NCBI GenBank assembly: GCA_009992615.1
Contig: JAACVA010000106.1
Coordinates: 1 to 9,684, forward strand
Length of the DNA: 9,684 nt
Reading direction: 5' to 3'
Origin: Rhodobacterales bacterium
GTDB lineage: Bacteria > Pseudomonadota > Alphaproteobacteria > Rhodobacterales > Rhodobacteraceae
The position numbers were made by a program, and so were the translations under genes. Below, piece after piece: positions 1 through 6,374 of this stretch. The notes beneath the pieces were generated by a model that saw only the letters and a program-made list of their open reading frames with translations, was not told the origin of the DNA and did no database searches. The first letter of the stretch is position 1; the number at the start of each line of letters is the position of its first letter.

Positions 1-397
1 ATCGGCGCTGATCGCTGCGCTGACCCCGATCAACCAAGCGCCGGTTCAGGTGGATTATTCTGACTTGTGGAACGAAATGTCGGTGCGCCACTTCGCTTGG
101 TACTGGGTTCGGGCGCGGTTCAACTCGAATACCCGGATGAACAATTTCTACAACGCCGTCTGGACAGGCGTGAACGGCCCCACCAAGGACGCCCGCCTGC
201 TGAACCTGTGCGGTCGGGTGCGCGACCGGGGTGCCACGGTTTTTACCATCGGCTTCGAGGTTACCGACCGTGCGGCCAACGTCATGCGGCAATGCGCCAG
301 CAACCCCAACTATTTTATCCGCGTGGTCGGCAACGATCTGGAAGCGGCCTTTGACCAGATCGCAAACACGATCTCCAAACTGAAGTTGACCCAATGA
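1..397 (+). CDS. VWA-domain TadG-like pilus protein, C-terminal part (5' end outside window)
   Basis: The reading frame is open from base 2 to the TGA at 395-397, so this is the last 131 codons of a longer gene. The GTG at 50 is internal and is not a credible start. The tail aligns with the C-terminus of the complete VWA protein at 1687-3309. Both have an aromatic stretch beginning near a DLWN/ELWN motif, a pair of cysteines 28 residues apart (one before the motif TVFTIGFEV, the other in RQCASN), and an ending of the type IANTISKLKLTQ. The VWA metal-binding motif itself would lie upstream and cannot be checked. By homology it is an envelope-anchored Tad-pilus-associated protein with its VWA domain outside the cytoplasm. 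Its stop overlaps the next start (ATGA), which suggests translational coupling. I am confident of the family through the paralogue and less sure of the function. Confidence 0.85.
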   Translation, partial: SALIAALTPINQAPVQVDYSDLWNEMSVRHFAWYWVRARFNSNTRMNNFYNAVWTGVNGPTKDARLLNLCGRVRDRGATVFTIGFEVTDRAANVMRQCASNPNYFIRVVGNDLEAAFDQIANTISKLKLTQ

Positions 398-924
398 AAC
401 ATTTTTTCAGCGCTCTGCGCCGGTTTGCCCGCAGCGAGGATGGCGGACCGACGATCGAATTCGTGATCCTCGTTACCCCGGTCCTGTGGATGTTCATGTC
501 GGGAGCCGAGGCGGGCCTGCTGAACATGCGCAGCGTCATGCTGGAGCGGGGCACCGACATCGCCATGCGCGCGGTGCGGATCAACCCGAGCACGCCGCCC
601 ACCCACGACCAGGTAAAGCAACTGATCTGCGATCAGGCACTGTTGATCCCGGATTGCATGAATGCCCTGCGGGTGGAAATGCGCGCCGTGCCGCGCAGCA
701 GCTTTGCCACCTTCACCCCCAACGCCGAGTGTATCGACCGCAGCGAGAACATCGCGCCGGTCACCCGGTTCATCCCCGGCCAGCCCGGTGACATCATGCT
801 GGTGCGCGCCTGCGTCAAGGTGCGGCCTATCTTTCCGACAACCGCTCTGGGGCTGATGCTGCCCAAGGACGGGGCGGGCGAATATGCCGCCATTTCCACA
901 GCCGCCTTCGTCAACGAACCCTGA
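394..924 (+). CDS. TadE-like pilus assembly protein (copy A)
   Basis: A 176-residue protein with the TadE/TadG N-terminal pattern: a short basic stretch (about residues 1-14), then EDGGPTIEFVILVTP, then a single hydrophobic segment to about residue 42. The motif G17-GPTI-E22-F23 fits the prepilin-peptidase pattern of TadE/TadF pseudopilins (cleavage after Gly, Glu at +5), so processing is plausible. The rest is probably periplasmic and has four cysteines (C79, C88, C113, C140). The paralogue at 3306-3830 has four at identical spacing, which suggests two disulfides. The start overlaps the upstream stop by four bases and has no strong ribosome binding site of its own, so translation is likely coupled. 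The known role of the family is Flp/Tad pilus biogenesis; the exact role here is inferred. Confidence 0.85.
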   Translation: MKHFFSALRRFARSEDGGPTIEFVILVTPVLWMFMSGAEAGLLNMRSVMLERGTDIAMRAVRINPSTPPTHDQVKQLICDQALLIPDCMNALRVEMRAVPRSSFATFTPNAECIDRSENIAPVTRFIPGQPGDIMLVRACVKVRPIFPTTALGLMLPKDGAGEYAAISTAAFVNEP

Positions 925-939
925 GCAAGGATCAAGCCA

Positions 940-1509
940 ATGAAACTGCGCCTGAAATCACGCCTTGCCCGGTTTCGCCGCGACAGCGAAGGCAGCTATT
1001 CGGTGGAAACCATCCTGCTGTTGCCGATGCTGGCCTGGGCGATCCTGGCGATGTACAGCTATTTCGACGGGCTGCGCCTGGCCAATGTCAACGTCAAGGC
1101 CGCCCACACGATCAGCGATATCCTGTCGCGCGAGACCGAGCCGATGAACGACAACTTCATCGACGGCACGGAACGGCTGCTCGCCTTTCTGGTCAACCGG
1201 TCCTATGACAAATCGCTGCGCGTTTCGGTGTTCCGCTTCGATGGCGATGCCAACGCCTTTGATCTGGTCTGGTCGCGCGCCCGCGGCACCATTGACGCCT
1301 ACACCGACGCCAGCGCTGGTGCCGCATCCGACCGCCTGCCGATCACGGCGAATGGTGACAGCGTGATCGTAGTGGAAACCTGGATGAATTATCGCTCGGC
1401 CTTCGTCATGGGGCTGAGCGATACGGTGCTGTACAACTTTCTGGTGACCAGCCCGCGCTTTGCGCCACAGCTTTTGTGGGAAGACGCCGGCGCTGCTTCC
1501 TCCAGCTGA
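940..1509 (+). CDS. Second TadE/TadF-like pilus protein (copy A)
   Basis: A 189-residue protein with a basic N-terminus (MKLRLKSRLARFRRD), the motif EG18-SYSV-E23-T, and one hydrophobic helix (about residues 24-42, LLLPMLAWAILAMYSYF). This is the TadE-superfamily layout, with Glu at +5 after a possible prepilin cleavage glycine. The C-terminal half has the motif VIVVETWMNYRSAF and the tail SPRFAPQLLWED, both shared with the paralogue at 3827-4402. No cysteine is present, unlike the neighbouring TadE-like protein. An AAGGA at 927-931, eight bases before the ATG, supports this start. It lies 15 bases after the preceding gene and so is in the same operon. It is probably a minor pseudopilin or pilus assembly protein anchored in the inner membrane; the subfamily (TadE or TadF) is not certain. 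Confidence 0.8.
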   Translation: MKLRLKSRLARFRRDSEGSYSVETILLLPMLAWAILAMYSYFDGLRLANVNVKAAHTISDILSRETEPMNDNFIDGTERLLAFLVNRSYDKSLRVSVFRFDGDANAFDLVWSRARGTIDAYTDASAGAASDRLPITANGDSVIVVETWMNYRSAFVMGLSDTVLYNFLVTSPRFAPQLLWEDAGAASSS

Positions 1510-1686
1510 GGGGTGGGCGGGCAGCCGCCCCTGCCATGCCCGCCACAGCAGCAGTCGGTATTTTGCATCATTTCAACTCAAATCCGCCCCAAATGTCTTA
1601 TTGCGGTCTCAATACCGCCGAAACCTCGCGTCATAGCTGCTCCGGTACGGCGCGCCCCGGCACGCCCTGGAATCGGGAATCGGCTT
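1510..1686 (+). promoter_or_regulatory. Spacer between the two Tad modules with alternative hairpins
   Basis: This 177-bp gap holds two mutually exclusive stems: GGGCGG (1515-1520) with CCGCCC (1525-1530), and GGCGGGCA (1516-1523) with TGCCCGCC (1537-1544). A TTTT lies at 1561-1564. A smaller inverted repeat, GCGGT (1603-1607) and ACCGC (1614-1618), follows. The hairpins could end transcription of copy A, and the rest could hold a promoter for copy B, but I see no clear -35/-10 pair. The frame of the next gene is open back to a GTG at 1513, but that stretch does not look like protein. Confidence 0.35.
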
Positions 1687-3309
1687 GTGACACACACCAC
1701 AGTTCTGAAGGGCCTGTCCGAAACGGCCGCGGCACGCCGCACCCTCGCCGCCCGCTTGATCCGGGACGAGGACGGTTCGATGCTGTTGTTCGGATTGTAC
1801 CTGTTCATGGGGATCATGCTGATCGGCGGCATTTCGGTTGACATCATGCGCAACGAATACACGCGCCTTCGCCTGCAAAACACCGTCGACACTGCGGTAC
1901 TTGCCGCCGCCGACCTGGATCAGAGACTGGACCCGAGGGCAGTCGTAACCGATTATTTCGACAAGGCGGGGATGGCGGGGTATCTGGGCACGATCAATGT
2001 CGTGGAAAGCATCAATTCGCGCACAGTGACGGCAACCTCATCGGTCGATGTGGGCACGCTGTTCGTCAACACCCTGGGGGTTGACTCTCTGGCGGCGCGG
2101 GCTCTCGGCACGGCGCGCGAAGAAATCAGCGACATCGAGATTGCGATGGTGCTGGATGTGTCTGGTTCGATGGGTTGGGGCACCCGGCTGGGCGAAATGA
2201 AACAGGCCGCCACGAATTTCGTGAACACCGTCCTGTCAGACGAACGCAGCGTAGCGGGCGAAGGCGAGGTTTCCGTTTCGATCGTGCCCTATTCCACCCA
2301 GGTTAACATCGGCAAAACCGTGACCGACCAAATGGATCTGTCGTACAGGCAGGACTATTCGCATTGCGTCGATTTTGAATCCGGCGATTTTTCGACCACC
2401 GCCTTGCCCGGCGCAAACCGCAACCAGACCGGCCATTTCGACCCCTGGACGCGCACCAGCCCGCCCGCCGCCTTTGTCTGCCGCAATGATCCGGCGTTTC
2501 AGGTGCACCCCTTGGGCGGAAACAAGGCTGCGCTGCTGGCGCAGATCGCCGCGCTGACACCGGGCGGCAACACCTCAACCGATGTTGGGCTGAAATGGGG
2601 TGCTGCGCTGCTTGACCCGTCGTTCCGCACGATCACCGACGATCTGATCGCGGCGGGCGAGGTGGCGGCAGACTTTGCCGACCGCCCCTTTGATTTCAAC
2701 CGCCCGAACACGATGAAGGTGCTTGTGGTCATGACCGATGGCGCACACACCAACCAATACATGCTGCGCAATGAGTTCAACGCGGGCCTGTCCGACGTTT
2801 GGGGCAGGCAATATTCCGACGGCAGTTGGCGGTTCAGCGTCGATCACCAGGAATACGGCAACGAAGACGGCGACAGCACCAAATGGGAAGACTGGTACTG
2901 GGCGCGCACCGACAGCTGGAGCAACAGCAGGGACGGCGGCAACTCCAACACCCGACAGCTAAGCTATCAAGAACTGTGGAACGCCGCCTCGCTCGGCTAC
3001 AACGCCTATTACATGTGGTATCGGCAGAACGACAACGCCTCGCTGTACTGGGACTGGTATCGCAACAACACCCGCACCTATGTCGGCGCTTGGGAAAAAG
3101 ATCGGCGGATGCGCATGATCTGCGCCGAGGCCAAAGCCAAGGGCATTCTGGTGTTCAGCGTCGCCTTCGAGATCGACGAATCCGACGCGCCCCTGATGAA
3201 GGAATGCGCCAGTTCGGAAAACCACTATTTCGAGGTGAATGGCAACGACATCGTCTATGCCTTTTCGGCCATCGCCTCGACCATCAACCAGTTGCGGCTG
3301 ATCCAATGA
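1687..3309 (+). CDS. VWA-domain TadG-like protein with aromatic-rich insert (copy B)
   Basis: A 540-residue protein from the GTG at 1687, which has GGGA at 1675-1678 eight bases upstream. The start places about 25 residues before IRDEDGSMLLFGLYLFMG, the usual Tad-domain (TadG N-terminal) spacing, followed by one membrane helix (about 32-50) and the repeat-like segment RLRLQNTVDTAVLAAADL. The VWA domain has a full MIDAS metal site: D157-VS159-GS161, T298 in GGNTSTDVG, and D351 in VVMTDG. Four cysteines are seen (C227, C265, C479, C507). Between the MIDAS aspartate and the last strand (ILVFSVAFEI) lies a 98-residue insert (372-469) with 11 Trp and 11 Tyr. In this family the VWA part usually faces outside and binds ligand or surface in a metal-dependent way. 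A later start (ATG 1780) would remove the basic N-terminus. Confidence 0.85.
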   Translation: MTHTTVLKGLSETAAARRTLAARLIRDEDGSMLLFGLYLFMGIMLIGGISVDIMRNEYTRLRLQNTVDTAVLAAADLDQRLDPRAVVTDYFDKAGMAGYLGTINVVESINSRTVTATSSVDVGTLFVNTLGVDSLAARALGTAREEISDIEIAMVLDVSGSMGWGTRLGEMKQAATNFVNTVLSDERSVAGEGEVSVSIVPYSTQVNIGKTVTDQMDLSYRQDYSHCVDFESGDFSTTALPGANRNQTGHFDPWTRTSPPAAFVCRNDPAFQVHPLGGNKAALLAQIAALTPGGNTSTDVGLKWGAALLDPSFRTITDDLIAAGEVAADFADRPFDFNRPNTMKVLVVMTDGAHTNQYMLRNEFNAGLSDVWGRQYSDGSWRFSVDHQEYGNEDGDSTKWEDWYWARTDSWSNSRDGGNSNTRQLSYQELWNAASLGYNAYYMWYRQNDNASLYWDWYRNNTRTYVGAWEKDRRMRMICAEAKAKGILVFSVAFEIDESDAPLMKECASSENHYFEVNGNDIVYAFSAIASTINQLRLIQ

Positions 3310-3830
3310 TCGCGCGCCTGAAAAACTTCCTGTGCCGCGAGGATGGCGTGGCGACTGTCGATTTCGCATTGATGTTTCCCGTGGTCATCGGCGTGTTCAT
3401 GTGTGCCGCCGAAATGGGGGTGATCCAGATGCGCCAGGCGATGATGGAACGCGCGATGGACATCGTGGTGCGCGATCTGCGGCTGGGCAAACCAGAATAC
3501 CGTGACCCCGCCGTTCTCAAGGCGGCGGTCTGTGCCGAGGCATTGCTGCTGACCGACTGCGACACCAACATGAAACTGGAAATGGGCCCCGTGGCGACAC
3601 GCGGGTTCACCTATCAGGAGGGCGGCGGCGATTGCATCGACCGCAATCAACCCATGAACCCGGTGATCAACTTCACTGCGGGGGCGAACAATGAAATCAT
3701 GCTGATCCGCTTCTGCTATCTGCATGATCCGATCTTTCCGGCCGTCGGTCTGGGCAAGGTTCTGCCGCCGGTGGTGAACGGCGGGTACAAGATGATGGCA
3801 TCGACCTTTTTTGTGAATGAACCGACATGA
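3306..3830 (+). CDS. TadE-like pilus assembly protein (copy B)
   Basis: A 174-residue paralogue of the protein at 394-924. It begins MIARLKNFLCREDG14-VATV-D19-F, then a hydrophobic helix (about 20-38). The residue at +5 after the possible cleavage glycine is Asp where copy A has Glu, so processing may differ. The cysteines C76, C85, C110 and C137 match copy A in spacing (9 and 27 residues), and the CIDR motif and the ending FVNEPT are shared. Two more cysteines (C10, C33) lie in the cytoplasmic and membrane part. The ATG overlaps the TGA of the VWA gene, and the gene itself ends in an ATGA overlap with the next gene, so all three genes of this copy are probably translated in a coupled way. 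The open frame upstream of 3306 is out-of-frame VWA sequence and not part of this gene. Confidence 0.85.
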   Translation: MIARLKNFLCREDGVATVDFALMFPVVIGVFMCAAEMGVIQMRQAMMERAMDIVVRDLRLGKPEYRDPAVLKAAVCAEALLLTDCDTNMKLEMGPVATRGFTYQEGGGDCIDRNQPMNPVINFTAGANNEIMLIRFCYLHDPIFPAVGLGKVLPPVVNGGYKMMASTFFVNEPT

Positions 3831-4402
3831 CACAGATCCTGATCCACCTGCGCCACAGGCTGCGCAGCTTCGCCCGCGACACCGGTGGCAGTTCTACCAT
3901 CGAAACCGTTCTAATCCTGCCACTGCTGCTCTGGGCGATGCTGGCCACCTACACCTACGTCGATGGCTATCGCATGCAGTCGCTGAACCTGCGGGCCACC
4001 TATACCATATCCGATCTGCTGACCCGGCAATGGAACCCTGTGGACACGGCCTTCATGGCCGGTCTGGGCAAGTATCACGCGTTTCTGACCAACAATGCCC
4101 AGACTACGATCCTGCGGGTGACGGTTGTCTATTATGACGAACCGACCGACGCGCACCGCCTTGTCTGGTCCTACACCACCGACGCATCCCGGCCACAGAT
4201 CACCCAGGCCACCCTTGCCCCCTTTGCCCCGGTCATCCCGGTTCTGGCCAACGCCGATTCGGCGGTGATCGTGGAAACCTGGATGGCCTATCAACCGCCC
4301 TTCAGCATCGGCCTGCCGGCCAGCACATTCGCCAATCGGGTGATCGCCTCGCCGCGGTTCGTGCCACAACTGTCGTGGTCCACCGGCGTTCCCAGCAGCT
4401 GA
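3827..4402 (+). CDS. Second TadE/TadF-like pilus protein (copy B)
   Basis: A 191-residue paralogue of the protein at 940-1509. It has a basic N-terminus, the motif TGG21-SSTI-E26-T (Glu at +5 after Gly21), and one helix (about 27-46, VLILPLLLWAMLATYTYV). The region TYTISDLLTRQ matches HTISDILSRE of copy A. The C-terminal part has SAVIVETWMAYQPPF and SPRFVPQLSW, again close to copy A. No cysteines are seen. The start overlaps the upstream stop, whereas copy A has a 15-base gap and its own Shine-Dalgarno, a small change in coupling between the copies. It is the last gene of the block: the next gene is on the other strand, 11 bases away. Likely an inner-membrane-anchored minor pseudopilin of the Tad system; the subfamily is uncertain. 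Confidence 0.8.
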   Translation: MTQILIHLRHRLRSFARDTGGSSTIETVLILPLLLWAMLATYTYVDGYRMQSLNLRATYTISDLLTRQWNPVDTAFMAGLGKYHAFLTNNAQTTILRVTVVYYDEPTDAHRLVWSYTTDASRPQITQATLAPFAPVIPVLANADSAVIVETWMAYQPPFSIGLPASTFANRVIASPRFVPQLSWSTGVPSS

Positions 4403-4413
4403 AATGCGCCAAA

Positions 4414-4890
4414 TCAGGCGTCGCGGCGCGCCGCCGCGATCCGCGCGGCCAACAACTCGGCCATGGCCTTCGCCTCATGCGCGCTGGTCACGCCACCGAT
4501 GCCCACACGGCGCGAAGTGCGCCACCACAGGCCCGGCGCCCAGCCGCGCGGATGCCGCCCGGCCAATTTCAGCACGAAACCGTTGGAAGGCTTGAACGCA
4601 AACATGCCCCGGTCGATGGCGACGATCTGATCCATCTCGGCCAGCACCGTTCCGGCTGAATCGCGCAATTGCGTCGCGGTCAGTTCCACCCGGCCCTGCG
4701 TCGCCTGCCACAGCCGCACCGTACCGGCCAGCGCCAGCCCCCCGAAGGCCAGCAAGACCAACCGCCAGCCGAACGAAGGCGCTGTCACCAGGGCAGAATA
4801 GACCAGCAGCACCCCCAGCGTGCCCATGACCGTCACCCCCAAGATCCGTCGCAACGGAGAAGGCGTAACGGTGGCAAGAACGTCTGACAT
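4414..4890 (-). CDS. Conserved-type membrane protein with two helices, function unknown
   Basis: A 158-residue protein whose ATG (4888-4890) has AGGAG seven bases upstream (4898-4902), a strong start. Two hydrophobic segments, about residues 15-36 and 41-62, form a hairpin. They are followed by a soluble domain with alternating beta-type strands (GRVELTATQLRDSAGTVLAE, then MFAFKPSNGFVLKLAG) and a final alanine-rich helix (AHEAKAMAELLAARIAAARR). The layout (two helices plus a small beta domain containing LWWRTSRRVGIGG) resembles bacterial PH-like membrane proteins, but I do not recognise the family firmly. It converges on the Tad block, with 11 bases between the stops. A GC-rich stem in its last codons (TCGCGGCG 4421-4428 with CGCCGCGA 4432-4439) could serve as a transcription barrier, but it has no T-run and may only reflect Ala/Arg codons. 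Confidence 0.75.
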   Translation of the reverse strand: MSDVLATVTPSPLRRILGVTVMGTLGVLLVYSALVTAPSFGWRLVLLAFGGLALAGTVRLWQATQGRVELTATQLRDSAGTVLAEMDQIVAIDRGMFAFKPSNGFVLKLAGRHPRGWAPGLWWRTSRRVGIGGVTSAHEAKAMAELLAARIAAARRDA

Positions 4891-4993
4891 CGGCGGACTC
4901 CTGAAACGACACCCCGCCCTAGCCCAGCCGCGCCCGGAAATCGAGCGGTTTCACACCCCGCTTTGGCGCAGCGCCATTCCGTTTGGTCGTGCA

Positions 4994-5182
4994 TCACGGC
5001 CGGGCGCGCAGCTGTCCGGCCCGGCACCTGTTCCGGCCGCGGGGCGATGTCGGGTGAAAACTCACCCGGGCTGAACGCGTAATCCCATCATCGAAAATCG
5101 AGAGGCGCCGCCCCTTCACCTGCTGCGGCACACCGGCGCGATCAGCCACCGCCTGAAACAGCCCGATACCCCCAAAGCGCAT
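4994..5182 (-). CDS. Possible small protein of 62 residues (uncertain)
   Basis: An ATG at 5180-5182 (- strand) has GGGAGGG at 5191-5197, eight bases upstream, a better ribosome binding site than several accepted genes here have. The product begins MRFGGIGLFQAVADRAGVPQ, then KGRRLSIFDDGITRSARV, and ends in an arginine-rich tail. I recognise no family. Against it: the frame is open far upstream, the region is GC-rich and gives chance ORFs, and the tail looks non-native. It could be a real short gene, a decayed gene, or chance. Confidence 0.25.
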   Translation of the reverse strand: MRFGGIGLFQAVADRAGVPQQVKGRRLSIFDDGITRSARVSFHPTSPRGRNRCRAGQLRARP

Positions 5183-5243
5183 CGCCGTTTCCCTCCCTGT
5201 CTGGCGCAACCTGCGGGTGCGCCACGCAGGACGTTTGGCCCGG

Positions 5244-5289
5244 ATGCGGCATAGCCGCACAGAACCCGTGCAATCATGCGGCTTGCCGC
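5244..5289 (+). promoter_or_regulatory. Doubled ATGCGGC dyads upstream of the pirin gene
   Basis: TGCGGC-ATA-GCCGCA (5245-5259) is a perfect 6-bp dyad. A second dyad, GCGGC-TT-GCCGC (5278-5289), begins with the same ATGCGGC 32 bases further on. Two like dyads about three helical turns apart, shortly before the pirin start at 5336, could be an operator pair or leader hairpins. No regulator gene adjoins. Confidence 0.3.
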
Positions 5290-5335
5290 CCGCCCCGCCC
5301 GGCCCCATCTCCACCACAAAGAAGGAGCATCCGCC

Positions 5336-6247
5336 ATGTCGATCCGTCCTGTCCTGTCCGCCACCCCTGCGCAGCCCACCCTGGAAGGCGCTGGCGTAAA
5401 ACTGCACCGCGCCTTCGGATTTGCCGATCCCGAGGCGCTGGATCCGTTCCTGCTGTTCGACGATTTCCGCAACGAACGCCCCGCCGATTACCTGCGCGGC
5501 TTTCCCTGGCATCCACACCGCGGCATCGAAACCATCACCTATGTGCTGGCCGGCGAGGTCGACCATGGTGACAGCCTGGGCAACCGCGGCACCCTCGGTG
5601 CGGGCGACGTACAGTGGATGACAGCCGGATCGGGCATATTGCATCAGGAAATGCCGCGCGGCAACGCCACCGGTCAGATGCACGGGTTTCAACTCTGGGC
5701 GAACCTGCCCAGCCACCTGAAGATGACCGCGCCGCGCTATCAGGACATGAAAGGCGCCGATATCCCCGAAGTGACCGACGACGACGGCACCCGGGTGCGC
5801 GTCATCACCGGTGCTTTCTGGGGCAAGCGGGGGCCGGTCGACGGCATCGCCGCCGATCCGCAATACCTCGACATTTCGGTGCCGCCGGGGGTCAGGAAAA
5901 CCTTCAAGGTAGACACCTACCGCCGTGCCTTTGCCTATGTCTTTGCCGGGTCAGGCGGCTTTGCGGATGCGTCCAGACCCACAGGGGTGCTGCTGGAAAA
6001 AGAGGTGATGGGCCAAGAGTTGAACATCCGTGACATGTCGGGTGACCGCACGCTGATCCGCTTTGGCACCGGCGACGAGGTGACGGTGCAGGCGGGCGAA
6101 CAAGGCGTCCGGTTCCTGCTGATCTCGGGCGCACCAATCCAGGAACCCATCGCCTGGCACGGCCCCATCGTGATGAACACCCGGGACGAATTGCAACAGG
6201 CCCTGCGCGACCTGCGCAACAACACCTTCATCAAACCGGCCCATTGA
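5336..6247 (+). CDS. Pirin family protein (bicupin)
   Basis: A 303-residue protein of usual pirin length. The N-terminal cupin has the family signature FPWHPHRGIETITYVLAGEV and GSGILHQEMP. The four metal ligands of pirins are present as H59, H61, H103 and E105 (pattern HPH ... HxE). The motif VDHGDSLGN and the C-terminal cupin (about residues 190-290) are also typical. The ATG at 5336 is chosen because AAGGAG lies ten bases upstream (about 5322-5326); the in-frame ATG at 5276 has no such site. Pirins bind Fe or another divalent metal. Some act as quercetin 2,3-dioxygenases and others as regulators of metabolic enzymes, so the substrate cannot be read from sequence. It is cytosolic, with no signal peptide. 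It seems to be a single-gene unit, since the next gene lies 127 bases on behind a hairpin element. Confidence 0.93.
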   Translation: MSIRPVLSATPAQPTLEGAGVKLHRAFGFADPEALDPFLLFDDFRNERPADYLRGFPWHPHRGIETITYVLAGEVDHGDSLGNRGTLGAGDVQWMTAGSGILHQEMPRGNATGQMHGFQLWANLPSHLKMTAPRYQDMKGADIPEVTDDDGTRVRVITGAFWGKRGPVDGIAADPQYLDISVPPGVRKTFKVDTYRRAFAYVFAGSGGFADASRPTGVLLEKEVMGQELNIRDMSGDRTLIRFGTGDEVTVQAGEQGVRFLLISGAPIQEPIAWHGPIVMNTRDELQQALRDLRNNTFIKPAH

Positions 6248-6266
6248 CGCGGTTTCATACTCTTGT

Positions 6267-6309
6267 CGCCTCCGGTTTCTTCTTTGTAAAAATACTCCCG
6301 CCGGAGGCG
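6267..6309. repeat. Extragenic hairpin element (CGCCTCCGG stem)
   Basis: CGCCTCCGG (6267-6275) and CCGGAGGCG (6301-6309) form a perfect 9-bp inverted repeat around an AT-richer 25-base loop that contains TTCTTTGTAAAAATACTCCC. On the - strand it reads GCCTCCGGCGGGAGTATTTT. I recall sequences of this style as frequent intergenic elements in Rhodobacteraceae; that is memory, not a search. It sits 20 bases after the pirin stop and may act as transcription terminator or RNA-processing site. Confidence 0.5.
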
Positions 6310-6328
6310 TCCACACTTGCCCAAGGCA

Positions 6329-6370
6329 CCCCCCCACGGTTATCTGGGCCGGACGCCAGCCAGGGGGGGG
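6329..6370 (+). promoter_or_regulatory. C7 and G8 tracts; G8 is the lipoprotein ribosome binding site
   Basis: Seven C (6329-6335) and eight G (6363-6370) flank 27 bases. The G-run, preceded by CA, ends four bases before the ATG at 6375 and is the only Shine-Dalgarno candidate. Pairing of the C-run with the G-run in the mRNA would hide it. Both tracts are prone to length change. Confidence 0.4.
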
Positions 6371-6374
6371 TCGC

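Larger units (their letters stand above)
1..4402 (+). repeat. Tandem duplication of a three-gene Tad module (diverged copies)
   Basis: Copy A (1-1509) and copy B (1687-4402) have the same gene order: VWA/TadG-like, TadE-like with four cysteines, second TadE-like. Equivalent proteins share end motifs (FVNEP in the TadE pair; ETWM and SPRF-PQL-W in the last pair), and the VWA-to-TadE junction is CCAATGA in both. The copies have diverged strongly in sequence, so the duplication is old or the second copy was acquired from a relative. A 177-bp gap separates them. Confidence 0.75.
4891..5335. other. Intergenic stretch between membrane protein and pirin genes
   Basis: These 445 bases lie between two divergent genes and must hold their promoters, but I cannot point to a convincing -35/-10 pair. 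Seen here are an inverted repeat GCCGGGC (4999-5005) with GCCCGGC (5019-5025), a doubled ATGCGGC motif with dyads near 5244-5289 (listed separately), a possible small - strand ORF (4994-5182, listed separately), and the pirin ribosome binding site at 5321-5326. No tRNA or other RNA gene is recognisable. Confidence 0.5.

Noticed and set aside
1513..1686. N-terminal extension of the VWA gene from GTG 1513
   Set aside because: The 58 added residues are proline- and cysteine-rich, unlike TadG N-termini, and overlap hairpins; GTG 1687 gives the usual layout.
2799..3305. Long + strand frame ahead of the TadE-like gene at 3306
   Set aside because: It is the VWA gene read in another frame; the TadE homology starts exactly at the ATG 3306 overlap.
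5276..5335. Upstream ATG for the pirin gene
   Set aside because: It has no ribosome binding site, while ATG 5336 has AAGGAG before it and gives the normal pirin N-terminus.
4994..5863. 289-codon - strand ORF across the pirin start
   Set aside because: Most of it is antisense to a clear pirin gene and the product has no known features. Only its last 62 codons, outside the pirin gene, are kept as a weak candidate.
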